NCBI RefSeq assembly: GCF_000225705.1
Contig: NZ_JH126467.1
Coordinates: 495,849-559,848, forward strand
DNA length: 64,000 bases
Reading direction: 5' to 3'
Source of the DNA: Collinsella tanakaei YIT 12063
Lineage (GTDB): Bacteria > Actinomycetota > Coriobacteriia > Coriobacteriales > Coriobacteriaceae
Part shown: one piece after another, positions 9,454-18,619 of the stretch
How the letters are laid out: each line of letters begins with the position of its first letter
How positions within the stretch are numbered: position 1 is the first letter of the stretch
Program-made: the position numbers and the translations under genes
The notes under the pieces: generated by a model
Seen by the model: the letters and a program-made list of their open reading frames with translations, nothing else
Database searches by the model: none
Told to the model about the DNA's origin: nothing

Positions 9454-10938
9454 CTAGCGCTTGTTGCGCATCTGCTGCTCCATGGCGCGCAGCATATCCA
9501 TATCGCTGCCACCGCGACCCATGGCGCCAAACGGGTTGCCGCCGCCCATGCCGGGCATGCCGCCCATGCCGGGAATACCAGGCATGCGCATCTTCTTGCC
9601 CTTCTTACCCTTCTTGCCCTTTTTGCCAGAACCGGCCTGAGCCTGCTGCGTCATGGAGCGCATCTTGCCCATCATCTTGTTCATCTCGCCCCACTGCTTC
9701 ATGAGGTTGTTGACGTCTGCCGGCGTGGTGCCGGAGCCGCGGGCGATGCGCGCACGGCGCTGGCCGTTGATGATGCTGGGCTTCTCGCGCTCCTCCTTGG
9801 TCATGGACATGATCATGGCCTCGTTGCGCTCGAAGATGCTCTCGTCCAGGTTGCCGCCCATCTGGTTCAAGGCCTTTTGTCCACCGGGGAGCATGCCCAG
9901 AATGCCCTTCATGCCGCCCATCTTCTTGACGGCGCGCATCTGGTCGAGCATGTCGTTCATGGTAAAGCCCTCGCGAAGCATGCGCTCCGCAGCCTCGAGC
10001 TGCTCGACATCGGCCATCTCCTGGGCCTTCTCGATGATGCCGATGACGTCGCCCATCCCCAAGATGCGTTTGGCCATGCGCTCGGGGTTGAAGACCTCGA
10101 GCGAGTCGGGCTTCTCGCCCATGGAAACGAACTTGATGGGCTTGCCGGTGACCTCGCGGACGGAAAGCGCGCCGCCGCCGCGTGCGTCGCCGTCGAGCTT
10201 GGAGATGATGACGCCGTCGAAGTCGGTGCGCTCGGCGAAGGTGGAGACCACGTTGACGATATCCTGGCCGGTCATGGCGTCGACCACCATGAGAACCTGG
10301 TCGGGCTTGACGGCCTTCTTGATGTCGACGGCCTCCTGCATCATCTGCTCGTCGATCTGAAGGCGGCCGGCGGTGTCGACGATGACCACGTCGCGCATGT
10401 GGTCGACGGCCTCGCGGATGGAGGCGCGAGCGATCTCGACGGGGTTTTGGCCGTCGCCGCGGAAGACCGGCACGCCGATCTCCCCACCGAGCGTAGCCAG
10501 CTGGTCCGCAGCCGCGGGACGGTAGACGTCGCAGGCGGCCAGAAGCGGGCTTTTACCCTGCTTCTTGAGCAAGTAGGCGAGCTTCACCGCAGCGGTGGTC
10601 TTACCGGAGCCCTGCAGGCCCACCAGCATAATGACGTTGGGAATGCGGTTGGAGAGGACGAGCTTGCTCTCCGTCGAGCCCAAAAGCTCGATGAGCTCGT
10701 CCAAAACGATCTTGACCACGTTTTGCGCGGGCGAGAGGGACTCCATGACCTCGGCGGTCATGCAGCGCTCCTTGGTGCGGGCAACAAAGTCCTTGACCAC
10801 CTTGAAGTTGACGTCCGCCTCCAGAAGCGCCATGCGGATGTCGCGCATCGCGCTGGTGATATCCGCCTCGGTGAGCTTGCCCTTGCCGCGCAGGCGGTCA
10901 AAGGTATCTGTCAGGCGATCGGACAGGCTATTGAACAT
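9454..10938 (-). CDS. ffh: Signal recognition particle protein Ffh (SRP54)
   Basis: GTPase that with 4.5S/SRP RNA binds signal sequences on ribosomes and delivers them to FtsY. The 494-residue protein has an N-terminal helical bundle, the NG GTPase domain with P-loop GLQGSGKT, 'DTAGRL' and 'TKLDGDARGG', and a methionine-rich M domain. Its C-terminus is a Gly/Met-rich tail with a lysine run (KKGKKGKK), as in other actinobacteria. The ATG at 10938 has GGGGGAGG upstream. It lies just downstream of ftsY (about 60 bases). Confidence 0.98.
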   Translation of the reverse strand: MFNSLSDRLTDTFDRLRGKGKLTEADITSAMRDIRMALLEADVNFKVVKDFVARTKERCMTAEVMESLSPAQNVVKIVLDELIELLGSTESKLVLSNRIPNVIMLVGLQGSGKTTAAVKLAYLLKKQGKSPLLAACDVYRPAAADQLATLGGEIGVPVFRGDGQNPVEIARASIREAVDHMRDVVIVDTAGRLQIDEQMMQEAVDIKKAVKPDQVLMVVDAMTGQDIVNVVSTFAERTDFDGVIISKLDGDARGGGALSVREVTGKPIKFVSMGEKPDSLEVFNPERMAKRILGMGDVIGIIEKAQEMADVEQLEAAERMLREGFTMNDMLDQMRAVKKMGGMKGILGMLPGGQKALNQMGGNLDESIFERNEAMIMSMTKEEREKPSIINGQRRARIARGSGTTPADVNNLMKQWGEMNKMMGKMRSMTQQAQAGSGKKGKKGKKGKKMRMPGIPGMGGMPGMGGGNPFGAMGRGGSDMDMLRAMEQQMRNKR

Positions 10939-10997
10939 GGGTCCTCCCCCACTCAAACAATCTTTTCACTGGTAGGTGATTATACGGCAAAACGGGG

Positions 10998-11912
10998 CTA
11001 CTCCTCGCCCACCAGGGCGCGCGCGAACTCGTGCGCATCGAACTCCTGGAGGTCGTCCACGCTCTCGCCCACGCCGATACGGTAGATGGGAAGCTTCAAG
11101 CGCGAGGCGACCGCGAGCGCGATGCCGCCCTTGGCAGTACCGTCGAGCTTGGTCATGATGATGCCGTCGAGCCCCAGCGCGTCGTTGAACTCAAGCGCCT
11201 GGTTGAGGCCGTTTTGACCGGTGGCGGAATCGATGACCAGCACCACGTGGACCGCCATGGGCCCGCGCTTCATCTGCTCGGCGCGCTTGCGGGTGACCTT
11301 GACCACCTTGGCGAGCTCGCGCATGAGCTCGGGCGAGGTATGGAGGCGACCGGCGGTATCGATGAGGACCAGATCGCTTCCCAAGCGGTCGGCCTCGTCC
11401 AACACGTCGTAGCACACGCTGGCAGGATCGCTTCCACGCTCACGCTTGACCACGGGCACGCCGGCGCGCTGGCCCCAAACATCGAGCTGCTCGATGGCGG
11501 CGGCGCGGAACGTATCGGCGCTACCGATCACAACCTTCTTTCCACGGTGCGCCATGTCGCTGGCGATCTTTCCCACCGTGGTGGTCTTGCCAGCCCCGTT
11601 GATGCCTACAAACAGCACGCAGCTGGGGGTATCGCGGAAGATGTCGCCATCGGGCTGAACGAACACCTGGGATAGACGGTCCGCCAGCGCGCCGCGCAGC
11701 TGACGGGCGGTCTTGAGATTGCGTCGCGCCGCCTCGTCGCGCAGGTCGTCGGTGACCTGCATGGAGATCTCGGCTCCCATATCGCCCATGACGAGGGTGT
11801 CCTCGAGGTTCTCCCAGAAGTCCTCATCTACCTCGCCGCCAAAGTAGAAAACCTCGTTTAGAGCCTCGCGGCTGCGCTCGAGGCCGCGGGAAAGCGCTTC
11901 AAAGAATCCCAT
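10998..11912 (-). CDS. ftsY: Signal recognition particle receptor FtsY
   Basis: Membrane-associated GTPase that docks SRP-ribosome complexes at the translocon. It has 304 residues with P-loop GINGAGKTTT, 'DTAGRLHTS', 'TKLDGTAKGG' and 'GVGESVDDLQEF', all specific to FtsY. It lacks the long acidic A domain of E. coli, like many Gram-positives. Its ATG overlaps the end of the smc reading frame, so translation is probably coupled to smc. Confidence 0.97.
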   Translation of the reverse strand: MGFFEALSRGLERSREALNEVFYFGGEVDEDFWENLEDTLVMGDMGAEISMQVTDDLRDEAARRNLKTARQLRGALADRLSQVFVQPDGDIFRDTPSCVLFVGINGAGKTTTVGKIASDMAHRGKKVVIGSADTFRAAAIEQLDVWGQRAGVPVVKRERGSDPASVCYDVLDEADRLGSDLVLIDTAGRLHTSPELMRELAKVVKVTRKRAEQMKRGPMAVHVVLVIDSATGQNGLNQALEFNDALGLDGIIMTKLDGTAKGGIALAVASRLKLPIYRIGVGESVDDLQEFDAHEFARALVGEE

Positions 11913-14900
11913 TATGCATTCACGACCTTTCCGGTTTCACGATCTAGCTTCTGGCTGACGACGCGGCTCACGCCGTCCGCCTGCATGGACACGCCGTAGA
12001 GCACGTCCGCCTCCTCCATGGTACGCCGCTGATGCGAAACCACCAAGAGCTGCGTGGACTCGCGCAGCACGTTGATGGCGCCGATCAGCTTCGAGAGATT
12101 CGAGTCGTCAAGCGCCGCCTCGACCTCGTCCAACACGTAGAACGGCACGGTACGGGTACGGTAGACGGCGAACAGCAGCGCTAGAGCCGTCAAGCTCTTC
12201 TCGCCGCCGCTCATGAGCATCATCTTGGTGATACGCTTGCCGCGCGGCTGCGCGACCACCTCGATGCCCGTGTCGGCCGGATGCTCGGGGTCGGTCATCT
12301 CCAGATGCGCCTGACCTCCGGGAAACAGCATGCTGAAGACCTCGCGGAAGTTTTGGTCCACCTTCTCGAAGGTGATGAGGAACTGCCTGCGCATCTTGCG
12401 GTCGATGGCCGAGGTGATCTTGGTGAGGGCCTTGCGCGCGCTCTCGAGGTCCGCCAGCTGCGACTCCACGTAGTCCGCGCGCGTCTTGAGGCGCTCGTAC
12501 TCCTGGTAGGCCACCTGGTTGACGGGACCCAAGTTGTTGATCTGGCGGGCAAGGCTCTCGAGCTCCCGCTCCGCTGCAGCGCGATCGGTGGGCGCGGGCA
12601 GCTGCAGCGCCTCCTCGAGCACCATCTCCCCGTCTGCCGTGATAGCCTGGATGGCGTTTTCAACCTGCACCTCGAGCTTGCCGCGGGCGACGCGGGAATC
12701 GTTTACCGCGGCGGTGGAGCGCTCCACCTCTTGCTTGGCGCGGGCGACCTCGCTCTTGGCGTCCTCGATGGTCTTCTTGAGCGAGGCGGAGTCCGCCTCC
12801 TCGATAGAAGCCTGGTCGCGCAGGCGGGCGGCCCAGTCCATGGCGCGCTCGGAAAGGGCTTGATAGCGATTGTGCAACGGGTCGACGCGAAGGCGCAGCA
12901 CCTCGAGCGAACGCGATGCCTGCTCGGTGGCGCGGATGCGACGGTCGATGCCCTCGAGCCGATGCTTGAGCTCGGGTTGGCGGGCGTTGAGGCTGCGCAG
13001 CCGCTCCTTGGACTGGGCAAGGCGCACCTTGGCATCGGCGAGCTTGCCTGCCGCCTCGGCGTCGTTGGCTCGCACGCGGTCGAGCTCGTCGGCGGCATCG
13101 GCGACCCTGGAAGCGAGATCGGCCAAAAGCTCTTGCGCCTCCGCCCGCTCATCGAGCAGCTCGTCGACGCGTGGCTGGGCGGCGCGAACCGCTTCTGCTG
13201 CTTCCTCGCGGCGACGCTTGAGTTGCTTCTGTTCGGCGAGGATACGCACCAGCGACTGCTCCAAACGGCCGATCTCCGACAGCACGCTGGAGCGCTCGCC
13301 GTCCAGACGAGCGATCTTTCCAGATGCCTCGCCCTGCACCGAACGAACCTTCTCCACGGCCGCCGCGGCATCCTCGACCTGATGCGTCAGATGATCGAAC
13401 GCGGAGGCAAGGTCGGGCTCCAAGCCCTCGAGCTCGCGAATGCGGCGTTTGCGCTCGAGGGTGCCGGTGTTTTGCGACGCCATCTCGCCAACGCGAACGA
13501 CGCCGCCATTTGTCACCCTCGCGCCGTCGGGTGTGACATAGAGAACTCCGGGCACCGCGGGGGCAGTCAGGGCCTGAGCCAAGGATTCAACAACATAGAT
13601 ATGGCCGATGAGCGCGGAGATCGCGGGAGCGAAGCCCTCTTTGACCTGTAGGCGCTCGACCAAGCGATAACCGGCGGCGCCGTCGACAGACGGTACGGAA
13701 TCGATGCTCTTGGGCAGCAGAAGCGCCTGGCCGGACGAGGATGACTCGCCCATCGCCAGGGACGCGACATCCTCGAGGTCGCTGACTCCGTTAAGGATGA
13801 AGGCCTCGATATCGCTCGCGAGCAGTCGCTCGACCAAATCCTCGAGGTCCTTGGGGGCTTCGATGACGTCCCCCAAACGGCCGGCGATGGAATCGGGGCG
13901 AGCATGGGCAATCTTTGATACCAACGGGGAGGATTCGGAGATCTTCTCGTCCAGCCTCTTCAGGCTTGCGAGCTCCGAGCGAACCTCGGACACGCGCTGA
14001 CGCGCCTCGCTTTCGCGGCGACGCAACTCCTCGAGGGCGCCTCGCGCGGTCTCGATGGCGAGCTTCGCCTCGTCCTGCTCCTCGCGTGCCGCCCTGAGGA
14101 GGTCCTCCACCTCCTCCGCGCGGTCGCGACGGCTGACCAACGACTCGTCGATATTCTCGATGTTCTCCTCGATCTGCTCCAGGCGCGATGCGTACATGGA
14201 ATCCTCGAGCTCGGCGTTTGAGAGCGATTCGCGTACCTTGGCAAGCTCCAGCGAGGCACTGTCAACGGTGCGCTGGGCGTCGCGCTGCTCGCGGTTGAGC
14301 TTGGAGATGAGCTCGTCCAGCTCGACGCGGCGGTTATGCAACTCGCCCGCAGCCGGAGCGTACTCGTCTACATCCTGCTGGGCCAGCTCCGCTGCGGCGC
14401 GGACCTCGTCCAACTGGCGCTCCACGTCCTCGAGCTCGCTTGAAACGCGGCGGCGCTGGTGCTCTGAACCCGAGAGGGTGCCGCGCATCTCAGAGAGGCG
14501 CGCAACCATGTTGCGGCCCTTTTCCTCGAGAAGGCGCATGTCGGACCCTATGCGGCCAACCACGTCCTGCATATGGCGACGCTGCTCGCCGAGGTCGCCC
14601 ACAAAGAGGCCTTTCTCCTCGAGCATGACCTGTAGCTTTTCGAGCTCGCGCTCCTTTTCTGCAAGACGGTAGCGGGCGAGTTCCAGCGAAGCATCGGCTT
14701 CTTTGGCCGCGCTCTCCATATCGCTCCAGCTCGCCTGCAGGCGGCGGAGCTCGTCGACCGCGAGAATCTGGGTGAGCTCTCGAGCACGCGAAGAAAGATC
14801 CTTGTACTTGCGCGCGCGGTCGACCTGGCGCTCAAGGGGTTTGAGCTGGCGCGAGATTTCCCTGTTGATGTCGCGGGCACGAGTGAGATGCTCGTCCATA

Positions 14901-15448
14901 GAGGCGATCTTCTTGAGAGCGCGCTCCTTACGGCGCTTGTGCTTGGAGATGCCGGCGGCCTCCTCGATGAGCGCGCGCCGCTCCTCGGGCCTACTCTGCA
15001 AAATCGCGTCGAGCTTGCCCTGCGAGATGATGGAGTGCGTGTCCTTGCCCAATCCGGAGTCATGCAGGATGTCCTGGATGTCCATCAGGCGGCAGGGACT
15101 TGAGTTGATGAGGTACTCGCTTTCACCAGAGCGGTACATGCGCCTGGTCACCGCGACCTCGTTGAAGTCGACGGGAAGCACGTGGTCCGAGTTGTCGAGT
15201 ACCAACGTGACCTCGGCAACGCCCACGGGCTGGCGCGCGGACGAGCCCGAGAAGATGACGTCCTCCATGGCCTGGCCGCGGAGCTGCTTGGCGCTCTGCT
15301 CGCCTAAGACCCACAGGATAGCGTCTGAAATATTGGACTTACCGGAACCGTTGGGGCCCACAATCACGGTGAGACCGGGCTCGAACAACATGTGAGCCCG
15401 GTCTGCGAATGATTTGAATCCCTTTAACGTGAGCGATTTGAGATACAC
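11912..15448 (-). CDS. smc: Chromosome partition protein Smc
   Basis: SMC ATPase that, with ScpA/ScpB, loops and compacts chromosomal DNA. The 1178 residues run: N-terminal head with Walker A GPNGSGKS (residues about 32-39), a long coiled coil, a hinge near residues 520-650, the returning coil, and a C-terminal head with signature 'LMSGGEKSLTALALLFA' and Walker B 'YVLDEVEAALDD'. The start is GTG at 15448 with GCGAGG upstream, 11 bases past the rnc stop. The rnc-smc-ftsY order is conserved in Gram-positives. Confidence 0.97.
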   Translation of the reverse strand: MYLKSLTLKGFKSFADRAHMLFEPGLTVIVGPNGSGKSNISDAILWVLGEQSAKQLRGQAMEDVIFSGSSARQPVGVAEVTLVLDNSDHVLPVDFNEVAVTRRMYRSGESEYLINSSPCRLMDIQDILHDSGLGKDTHSIISQGKLDAILQSRPEERRALIEEAAGISKHKRRKERALKKIASMDEHLTRARDINREISRQLKPLERQVDRARKYKDLSSRARELTQILAVDELRRLQASWSDMESAAKEADASLELARYRLAEKERELEKLQVMLEEKGLFVGDLGEQRRHMQDVVGRIGSDMRLLEEKGRNMVARLSEMRGTLSGSEHQRRRVSSELEDVERQLDEVRAAAELAQQDVDEYAPAAGELHNRRVELDELISKLNREQRDAQRTVDSASLELAKVRESLSNAELEDSMYASRLEQIEENIENIDESLVSRRDRAEEVEDLLRAAREEQDEAKLAIETARGALEELRRRESEARQRVSEVRSELASLKRLDEKISESSPLVSKIAHARPDSIAGRLGDVIEAPKDLEDLVERLLASDIEAFILNGVSDLEDVASLAMGESSSSGQALLLPKSIDSVPSVDGAAGYRLVERLQVKEGFAPAISALIGHIYVVESLAQALTAPAVPGVLYVTPDGARVTNGGVVRVGEMASQNTGTLERKRRIRELEGLEPDLASAFDHLTHQVEDAAAAVEKVRSVQGEASGKIARLDGERSSVLSEIGRLEQSLVRILAEQKQLKRRREEAAEAVRAAQPRVDELLDERAEAQELLADLASRVADAADELDRVRANDAEAAGKLADAKVRLAQSKERLRSLNARQPELKHRLEGIDRRIRATEQASRSLEVLRLRVDPLHNRYQALSERAMDWAARLRDQASIEEADSASLKKTIEDAKSEVARAKQEVERSTAAVNDSRVARGKLEVQVENAIQAITADGEMVLEEALQLPAPTDRAAAERELESLARQINNLGPVNQVAYQEYERLKTRADYVESQLADLESARKALTKITSAIDRKMRRQFLITFEKVDQNFREVFSMLFPGGQAHLEMTDPEHPADTGIEVVAQPRGKRITKMMLMSGGEKSLTALALLFAVYRTRTVPFYVLDEVEAALDDSNLSKLIGAINVLRESTQLLVVSHQRRTMEEADVLYGVSMQADGVSRVVSQKLDRETGKVVNA

Positions 15449-15459
15449 AGATGCCTCGC

Positions 15460-16185
15460 TTAGCCCAGCTTCTTTTTAAGGATGACGCCGTTGTGGGTAT
15501 AGCCCATGCGGTTGAGCGCGTCCAGGGCGGCGGCAGCCTCCGCCTCCTTCTTGGAAGAACCCGAGCCGCGACCGCGGCGGATGCCGTCCACGAGCGCGAC
15601 GGCGGTGAAGACGGGCTCGTGTGCCGGGCCCGACGTGTCGACCAACTTGTACGAGGGGGCCTCGAGGTGGTCCGCCTGCACGCATTCTTGCAGGTAGCTC
15701 TTTGGGTTGGTGGGATGCTCCGCGCGCTCGGTCGCCAGATGCGGCTTAAGCGTACGGTGGACAAACTCCTCCGCAACATCCCAGCCACCATCCAGATACA
15801 TAGCGCCCACCAGCGACTCGAATACGTTCTCGAGGGCGGAATGCATGCCGCGGGCACCGGTGCCGGTCTCTGAGGCGCCAAAGACGATGCACTTATCGAT
15901 CCCCAGCTCGCGGCCGACCTCGGACAGCGTCATACCGGAAACCAAAGACACCTTAAGGCGCGTGAGCTTGCCCTCGTCAAAGCCGGGATAAGACTTGAAC
16001 AAAGACAACGCGACGATGGAGCCAAGTATGGAATCGCCCAGAAACTCCAGGCGTTCATATGAAGCGGAGACGGGCTGGCCCTCCACCGCGGATGGATGGG
16101 TGATAGCGCTTTGCAGAAGGTCGCGGTTCTTAAACGTATGGCCGCAGATCTGCTCTGCAAGGGCGAGTTTCTTTGCTATGGTCAA
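15460..16185 (-). CDS. rnc: Ribonuclease III
   Basis: Cleaves double-stranded RNA in rRNA and mRNA processing. The likely start is TTG at 16185, with AGGAGG 9 bases upstream lying inside the end of acpP; the frame is open further, but that would run into acpP. The 241-residue protein has the signature 'ERLEFLGDSIL', with catalytic Glu and Asp, a second acidic pair in 'ALENVFESLVGAMYLDGG', and a C-terminal double-stranded-RNA-binding domain from about residue 170. It follows acpP by 2 bases. Confidence 0.96.
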   Translation of the reverse strand: MTIAKKLALAEQICGHTFKNRDLLQSAITHPSAVEGQPVSASYERLEFLGDSILGSIVALSLFKSYPGFDEGKLTRLKVSLVSGMTLSEVGRELGIDKCIVFGASETGTGARGMHSALENVFESLVGAMYLDGGWDVAEEFVHRTLKPHLATERAEHPTNPKSYLQECVQADHLEAPSYKLVDTSGPAHEPVFTAVALVDGIRRGRGSGSSKKEAEAAAALDALNRMGYTHNGVILKKKLG

Positions 16186-16189
16186 AACC

Positions 16190-16432
16190 TTATGCCTCCT
16201 GGGCGGATTCGATCGCCTCGACAGCGTCGGCAACGGAGCTGATGGCGAGAAGCTTCTCCTCATCGATCTCCAGGTCGAACTCGTCCTCCATAGCCGTCAC
16301 AAGCTGAAGGCGATCAAGGGAGTCGGCATCCAGGTCGTCAAACGTGGTCTGCTCGTTGACGTCATCAGGGTTGGTGCCCAAAACATCGCTGGCGATCTCG
16401 ATGATCTTCTCAAGAATCTCGTTGCGCTCCAT
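16190..16432 (-). CDS. acpP: Acyl carrier protein
   Basis: An 80-residue acidic carrier protein for fatty acid synthesis. The phosphopantetheine attachment serine lies in 'DADSLDRLQL' (S38). Four-helix ACP features are clear: 'EILEKIIEIASDVLG', the D-S-L motif, then 'MEDEFDLEIDEEK'. A good start site is present. It is first in the acpP-rnc-smc-ftsY unit and shows a recognisable promoter at 16492-16520. Confidence 0.97.
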   Translation of the reverse strand: MERNEILEKIIEIASDVLGTNPDDVNEQTTFDDLDADSLDRLQLVTAMEDEFDLEIDEEKLLAISSVADAVEAIESAQEA

Positions 16433-16491
16433 GGTTGGCGCTCCTTTCGGTGAAGCAGCGAAGGCGGCGTTACCTTTCGCATATGCTAGTG

Positions 16492-16520
16492 ATTCTACCC
16501 GCTTGAAGCAGCCGCCTCAA
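16492..16520 (-). promoter_or_regulatory. Candidate sigma-70-type promoter for acpP operon
   Basis: On the minus strand a TTGAGG (-35, complement of 16515-16520) is followed after exactly 17 bases by TAGAAT (-10, complement of 16492-16497). It lies 60 bases before the acpP start. The -35 is embedded in the inverted repeat at 16509-16551. Confidence 0.6.
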
Positions 16521-16551
16521 CCAGACCGATAAGGAAGGTTGAAGGCGGCTG
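16509..16551. repeat. Inverted repeat between plsX and acpP
   Basis: CAGCCGCCTCAACC (16509-16522) is complementary, with a one-base bulge, to the run at 16537-16551. No T-run follows on either strand, so it is not a typical intrinsic terminator. It overlaps the acpP -35 element and could be an operator or a read-through attenuator. Confidence 0.5.
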
Positions 16552-16592
16552 GTAAACGTTGCCGTATGCGCGGGCGGATGGACGAGCGATCC

Positions 16593-17612
16593 CTAGAGGA
16601 TGCCCTCCATGGAATCCGCGACGTTTTGAACCAGGTCTGCCCTGACCGCTTCTGCAGCCGCGAGCGTACCGTTCTTGACGGCCTCGACAGAGGTCGCCCC
16701 ATGGCCGATAAGAACCACGCCGCGCAGGCCAAGCAGGATCGCGCCGCCCTTGGCATCGCCTGAGAGCTTTGCCTTTATCGCTTTGAGCTCGTCCTTAAGA
16801 AGCACCGCGGCGATCTTGCCCTTAAGCGACCCCATGAGAGCGCCCTTGAGCTCTGACATGATGAACTTCGCCGCGCCTTCGGTCGCTTTAAGGGCGACGT
16901 TGCCCGCAAAGCCGTCGGTAACCACCACGTCGACGTTGCCCGACACCATGTCGGACCCCTCGCAGTTGCCCGCGAAGCCCTTCACCTGCTGACGCATCAA
17001 CGGAAAGCATTCCTTGGTGAAGTGAGAGCCCTTGGTGTCCTCCGTACCGTTGGACATGAGTCCGATACGGGGGTTCTTGATGCCCAGGACGCACGAAGCG
17101 TAGGCGGCGCCCATCTGGGCGAAGCGCACCATGTCATCCGGGTCGACGTCCGGGTTGGCGCCCATGTCGCAAAAGACCGTAAGGCCCCCCGAGCGGTTGG
17201 GCAGCGTGGAGGTGATGCACGGACGGATGGGGCGGCGCTCGCCCTCCGCGGTCACGTAGCGAAACGGCGTGACGTAGGCGGTGCCCGCCGCAGTGACGGC
17301 GCCGGTAGACCCCGCTGAGAAGAAGCCGTCGGCGTTACCTTTCTTGACGGCACGGCAGCCGATGACGATGGAGGACTTGCGCTTGGTCATGACAGCCTGG
17401 ATAGGGTCGTCTTCCATGGTGATGACATCGGGGGCGATGAGAGCCTCCGCGCGATCGGTGGAATCGCAAAACGGAACCACGATATCCTGAGGACCCGCGG
17501 CGAGCACGGTGAGGGCGGGATCGGCGGCAAGGGCGGCGGAGATGCCGTCGAGCACAACCTGGGGCTCCTCGTCCCCTCCCATTACATCGACAACGATGCG
17601 TACGTCTTTCAT
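16593..17612 (-). CDS. plsX: Phosphate acyltransferase PlsX
   Basis: Converts acyl-ACP and phosphate to acyl-phosphate, the acyl donor for the first step of phospholipid synthesis through PlsY. The 339-residue protein starts at the ATG at 17612 (GGGGGAG upstream). Family signatures include 'DVMGGDEEP' at the N-terminus, 'SAGSTGA', 'MGANPDVDP', 'VVVTDGFAGNV' and the C-terminal 'GHGATS'. It follows rpmF, the usual yceD-rpmF-plsX grouping, and lies directly upstream of acpP. Confidence 0.97.
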   Translation of the reverse strand: MKDVRIVVDVMGGDEEPQVVLDGISAALAADPALTVLAAGPQDIVVPFCDSTDRAEALIAPDVITMEDDPIQAVMTKRKSSIVIGCRAVKKGNADGFFSAGSTGAVTAAGTAYVTPFRYVTAEGERRPIRPCITSTLPNRSGGLTVFCDMGANPDVDPDDMVRFAQMGAAYASCVLGIKNPRIGLMSNGTEDTKGSHFTKECFPLMRQQVKGFAGNCEGSDMVSGNVDVVVTDGFAGNVALKATEGAAKFIMSELKGALMGSLKGKIAAVLLKDELKAIKAKLSGDAKGGAILLGLRGVVLIGHGATSVEAVKNGTLAAAEAVRADLVQNVADSMEGIL

Positions 17613-17630
17613 GGATACTCCCCCTTTATA

Positions 17631-17670
17631 GCGAAATGGCCGACTCACCGAGCCGGCCATACTGTTTCGC
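17631..17670 (-). promoter_or_regulatory. Two-part hairpin between rpmF and plsX
   Basis: GCGAAA/TTTCGC (17631-17636 with 17665-17670) forms an outer stem and ATGGCCG/CGGCCAT (17636-17642 with 17654-17660) an inner stem, separated by an ACTG bulge. It lies in the untranslated spacer between rpmF and plsX with no T-run. It may be an mRNA processing or attenuation site that sets different ribosomal-protein and lipid-enzyme levels. Confidence 0.4.
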
Positions 17671-17701
17671 GATAGCGTCACGGTAACTCACCTTATGTAA
17701 G

Positions 17702-17881
17702 TTACTCGGTAACGATGACCTCACGATCCTTGTAGAACCCGCAGTTGGGGCACACATGGTGAGGAAGCTTCACGGCACCGCAGCGAGGGCAAACAGAGCG
17801 AGCCGCAGCGGTGATCTTCATGTTCGTGGAGCGACGGGAATGCGTCTTCGCGCGACCCTTTTTTTGCTTAGGTACTGGCAT
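17702..17881 (-). CDS. rpmF: 50S ribosomal protein L32
   Basis: A 59-residue protein of the large ribosomal subunit. It reads MPVPKQKKGRAKTHSRRS at the N-terminus, as in L32 family members, and has a zinc-ribbon with C31, C34, C44 and C47 ('CPRCG', 'CPNCG'). An AAGGAAGG ribosome binding site precedes the ATG at 17881. It lies between the yceD-family gene and plsX, the conserved bacterial order. Confidence 0.97.
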   Translation of the reverse strand: MPVPKQKKGRAKTHSRRSTNMKITAAARSVCPRCGAVKLPHHVCPNCGFYKDREVIVTE

Positions 17882-18023
17882 GTTGACCTTCCTTATAATC
17901 TAAATCGAGCACAATTACGCGCAAGTAGCGATATTAGCACAGTTACAGCAGGTGTACAGGTATTTTTTCCATAACGGTCCCTGTACGCCCGATTTGTGGA
18001 CGAGACGTGGATTGGGCGCGGCC

Positions 18024-18617
18024 TTAATCGTCCAATTTGAGGTTCTTCAACGCGGCAAACGGGTTCTCGTCGCTATCGACCCAGTCCTGCTCGGCTTTAT
18101 CCGCGCATCCGCAGTCGCCCTCATTGAGGTTGGCGCCGCAGGTGGGGCAGATACCCAGGCAATCCGGGCGGCACAGCACCACAAAGGGCGTATCCATAAC
18201 GACGGCATCGTTGATGGCACCGGAAAGATCGACCTGGCGGTCCTCCCCCACCAGCTCGAATCCATCCTCGTAGGCTTCCTCGTCCTCAGGCTCTTCGAAA
18301 AGGTAGTATTCCTCGATCTCGCCGGCAACGTCGAAGCTCGCGGGCTCCAGACAGCGGTCGCACTCACCCGTGGCGTGCGCGCGAACCATGCCGGTAACAA
18401 GGATACCGTCGCCGGCATTGGTGAGGACCACATCGTATTGGATACCGTCAGAAAGCTGCAGTTGTTTATCGCCCACCGAGTAACCGTCCACCTCAAGCTT
18501 GCCGGATACTGGCATGGATTCGCCGGGATTTTCAAGCTGGCCGGTAAGATCGACGATGACGCTGGGCGCCTGCGGCTGATCCACCGCGCCGGGCTGGATG
18601 TCCATTTCGCTCGCCAT
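18024..18617 (-). CDS. YceD family (DUF177) protein, 23S rRNA accumulation factor
   Basis: A 197-residue protein of the family that sits directly upstream of rpmF and is needed for normal 23S rRNA levels in E. coli and plants. The diagnostic 'GECDRCLEPASFDV' pair of cysteines is present, then an acidic stretch, and near the C-terminus 'LCRPDCLGICPTCGANLNEGDCGC', a Cys-rich zinc-binding candidate. Its start is 2 bases from the stop of the coiled-coil gene. Biochemical role in this group is unproven. Confidence 0.88.
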   Translation of the reverse strand: MASEMDIQPGAVDQPQAPSVIVDLTGQLENPGESMPVSGKLEVDGYSVGDKQLQLSDGIQYDVVLTNAGDGILVTGMVRAHATGECDRCLEPASFDVAGEIEEYYLFEEPEDEEAYEDGFELVGEDRQVDLSGAINDAVVMDTPFVVLCRPDCLGICPTCGANLNEGDCGCADKAEQDWVDSDENPFAALKNLKLDD

Positions 18618-18619
18618 AG

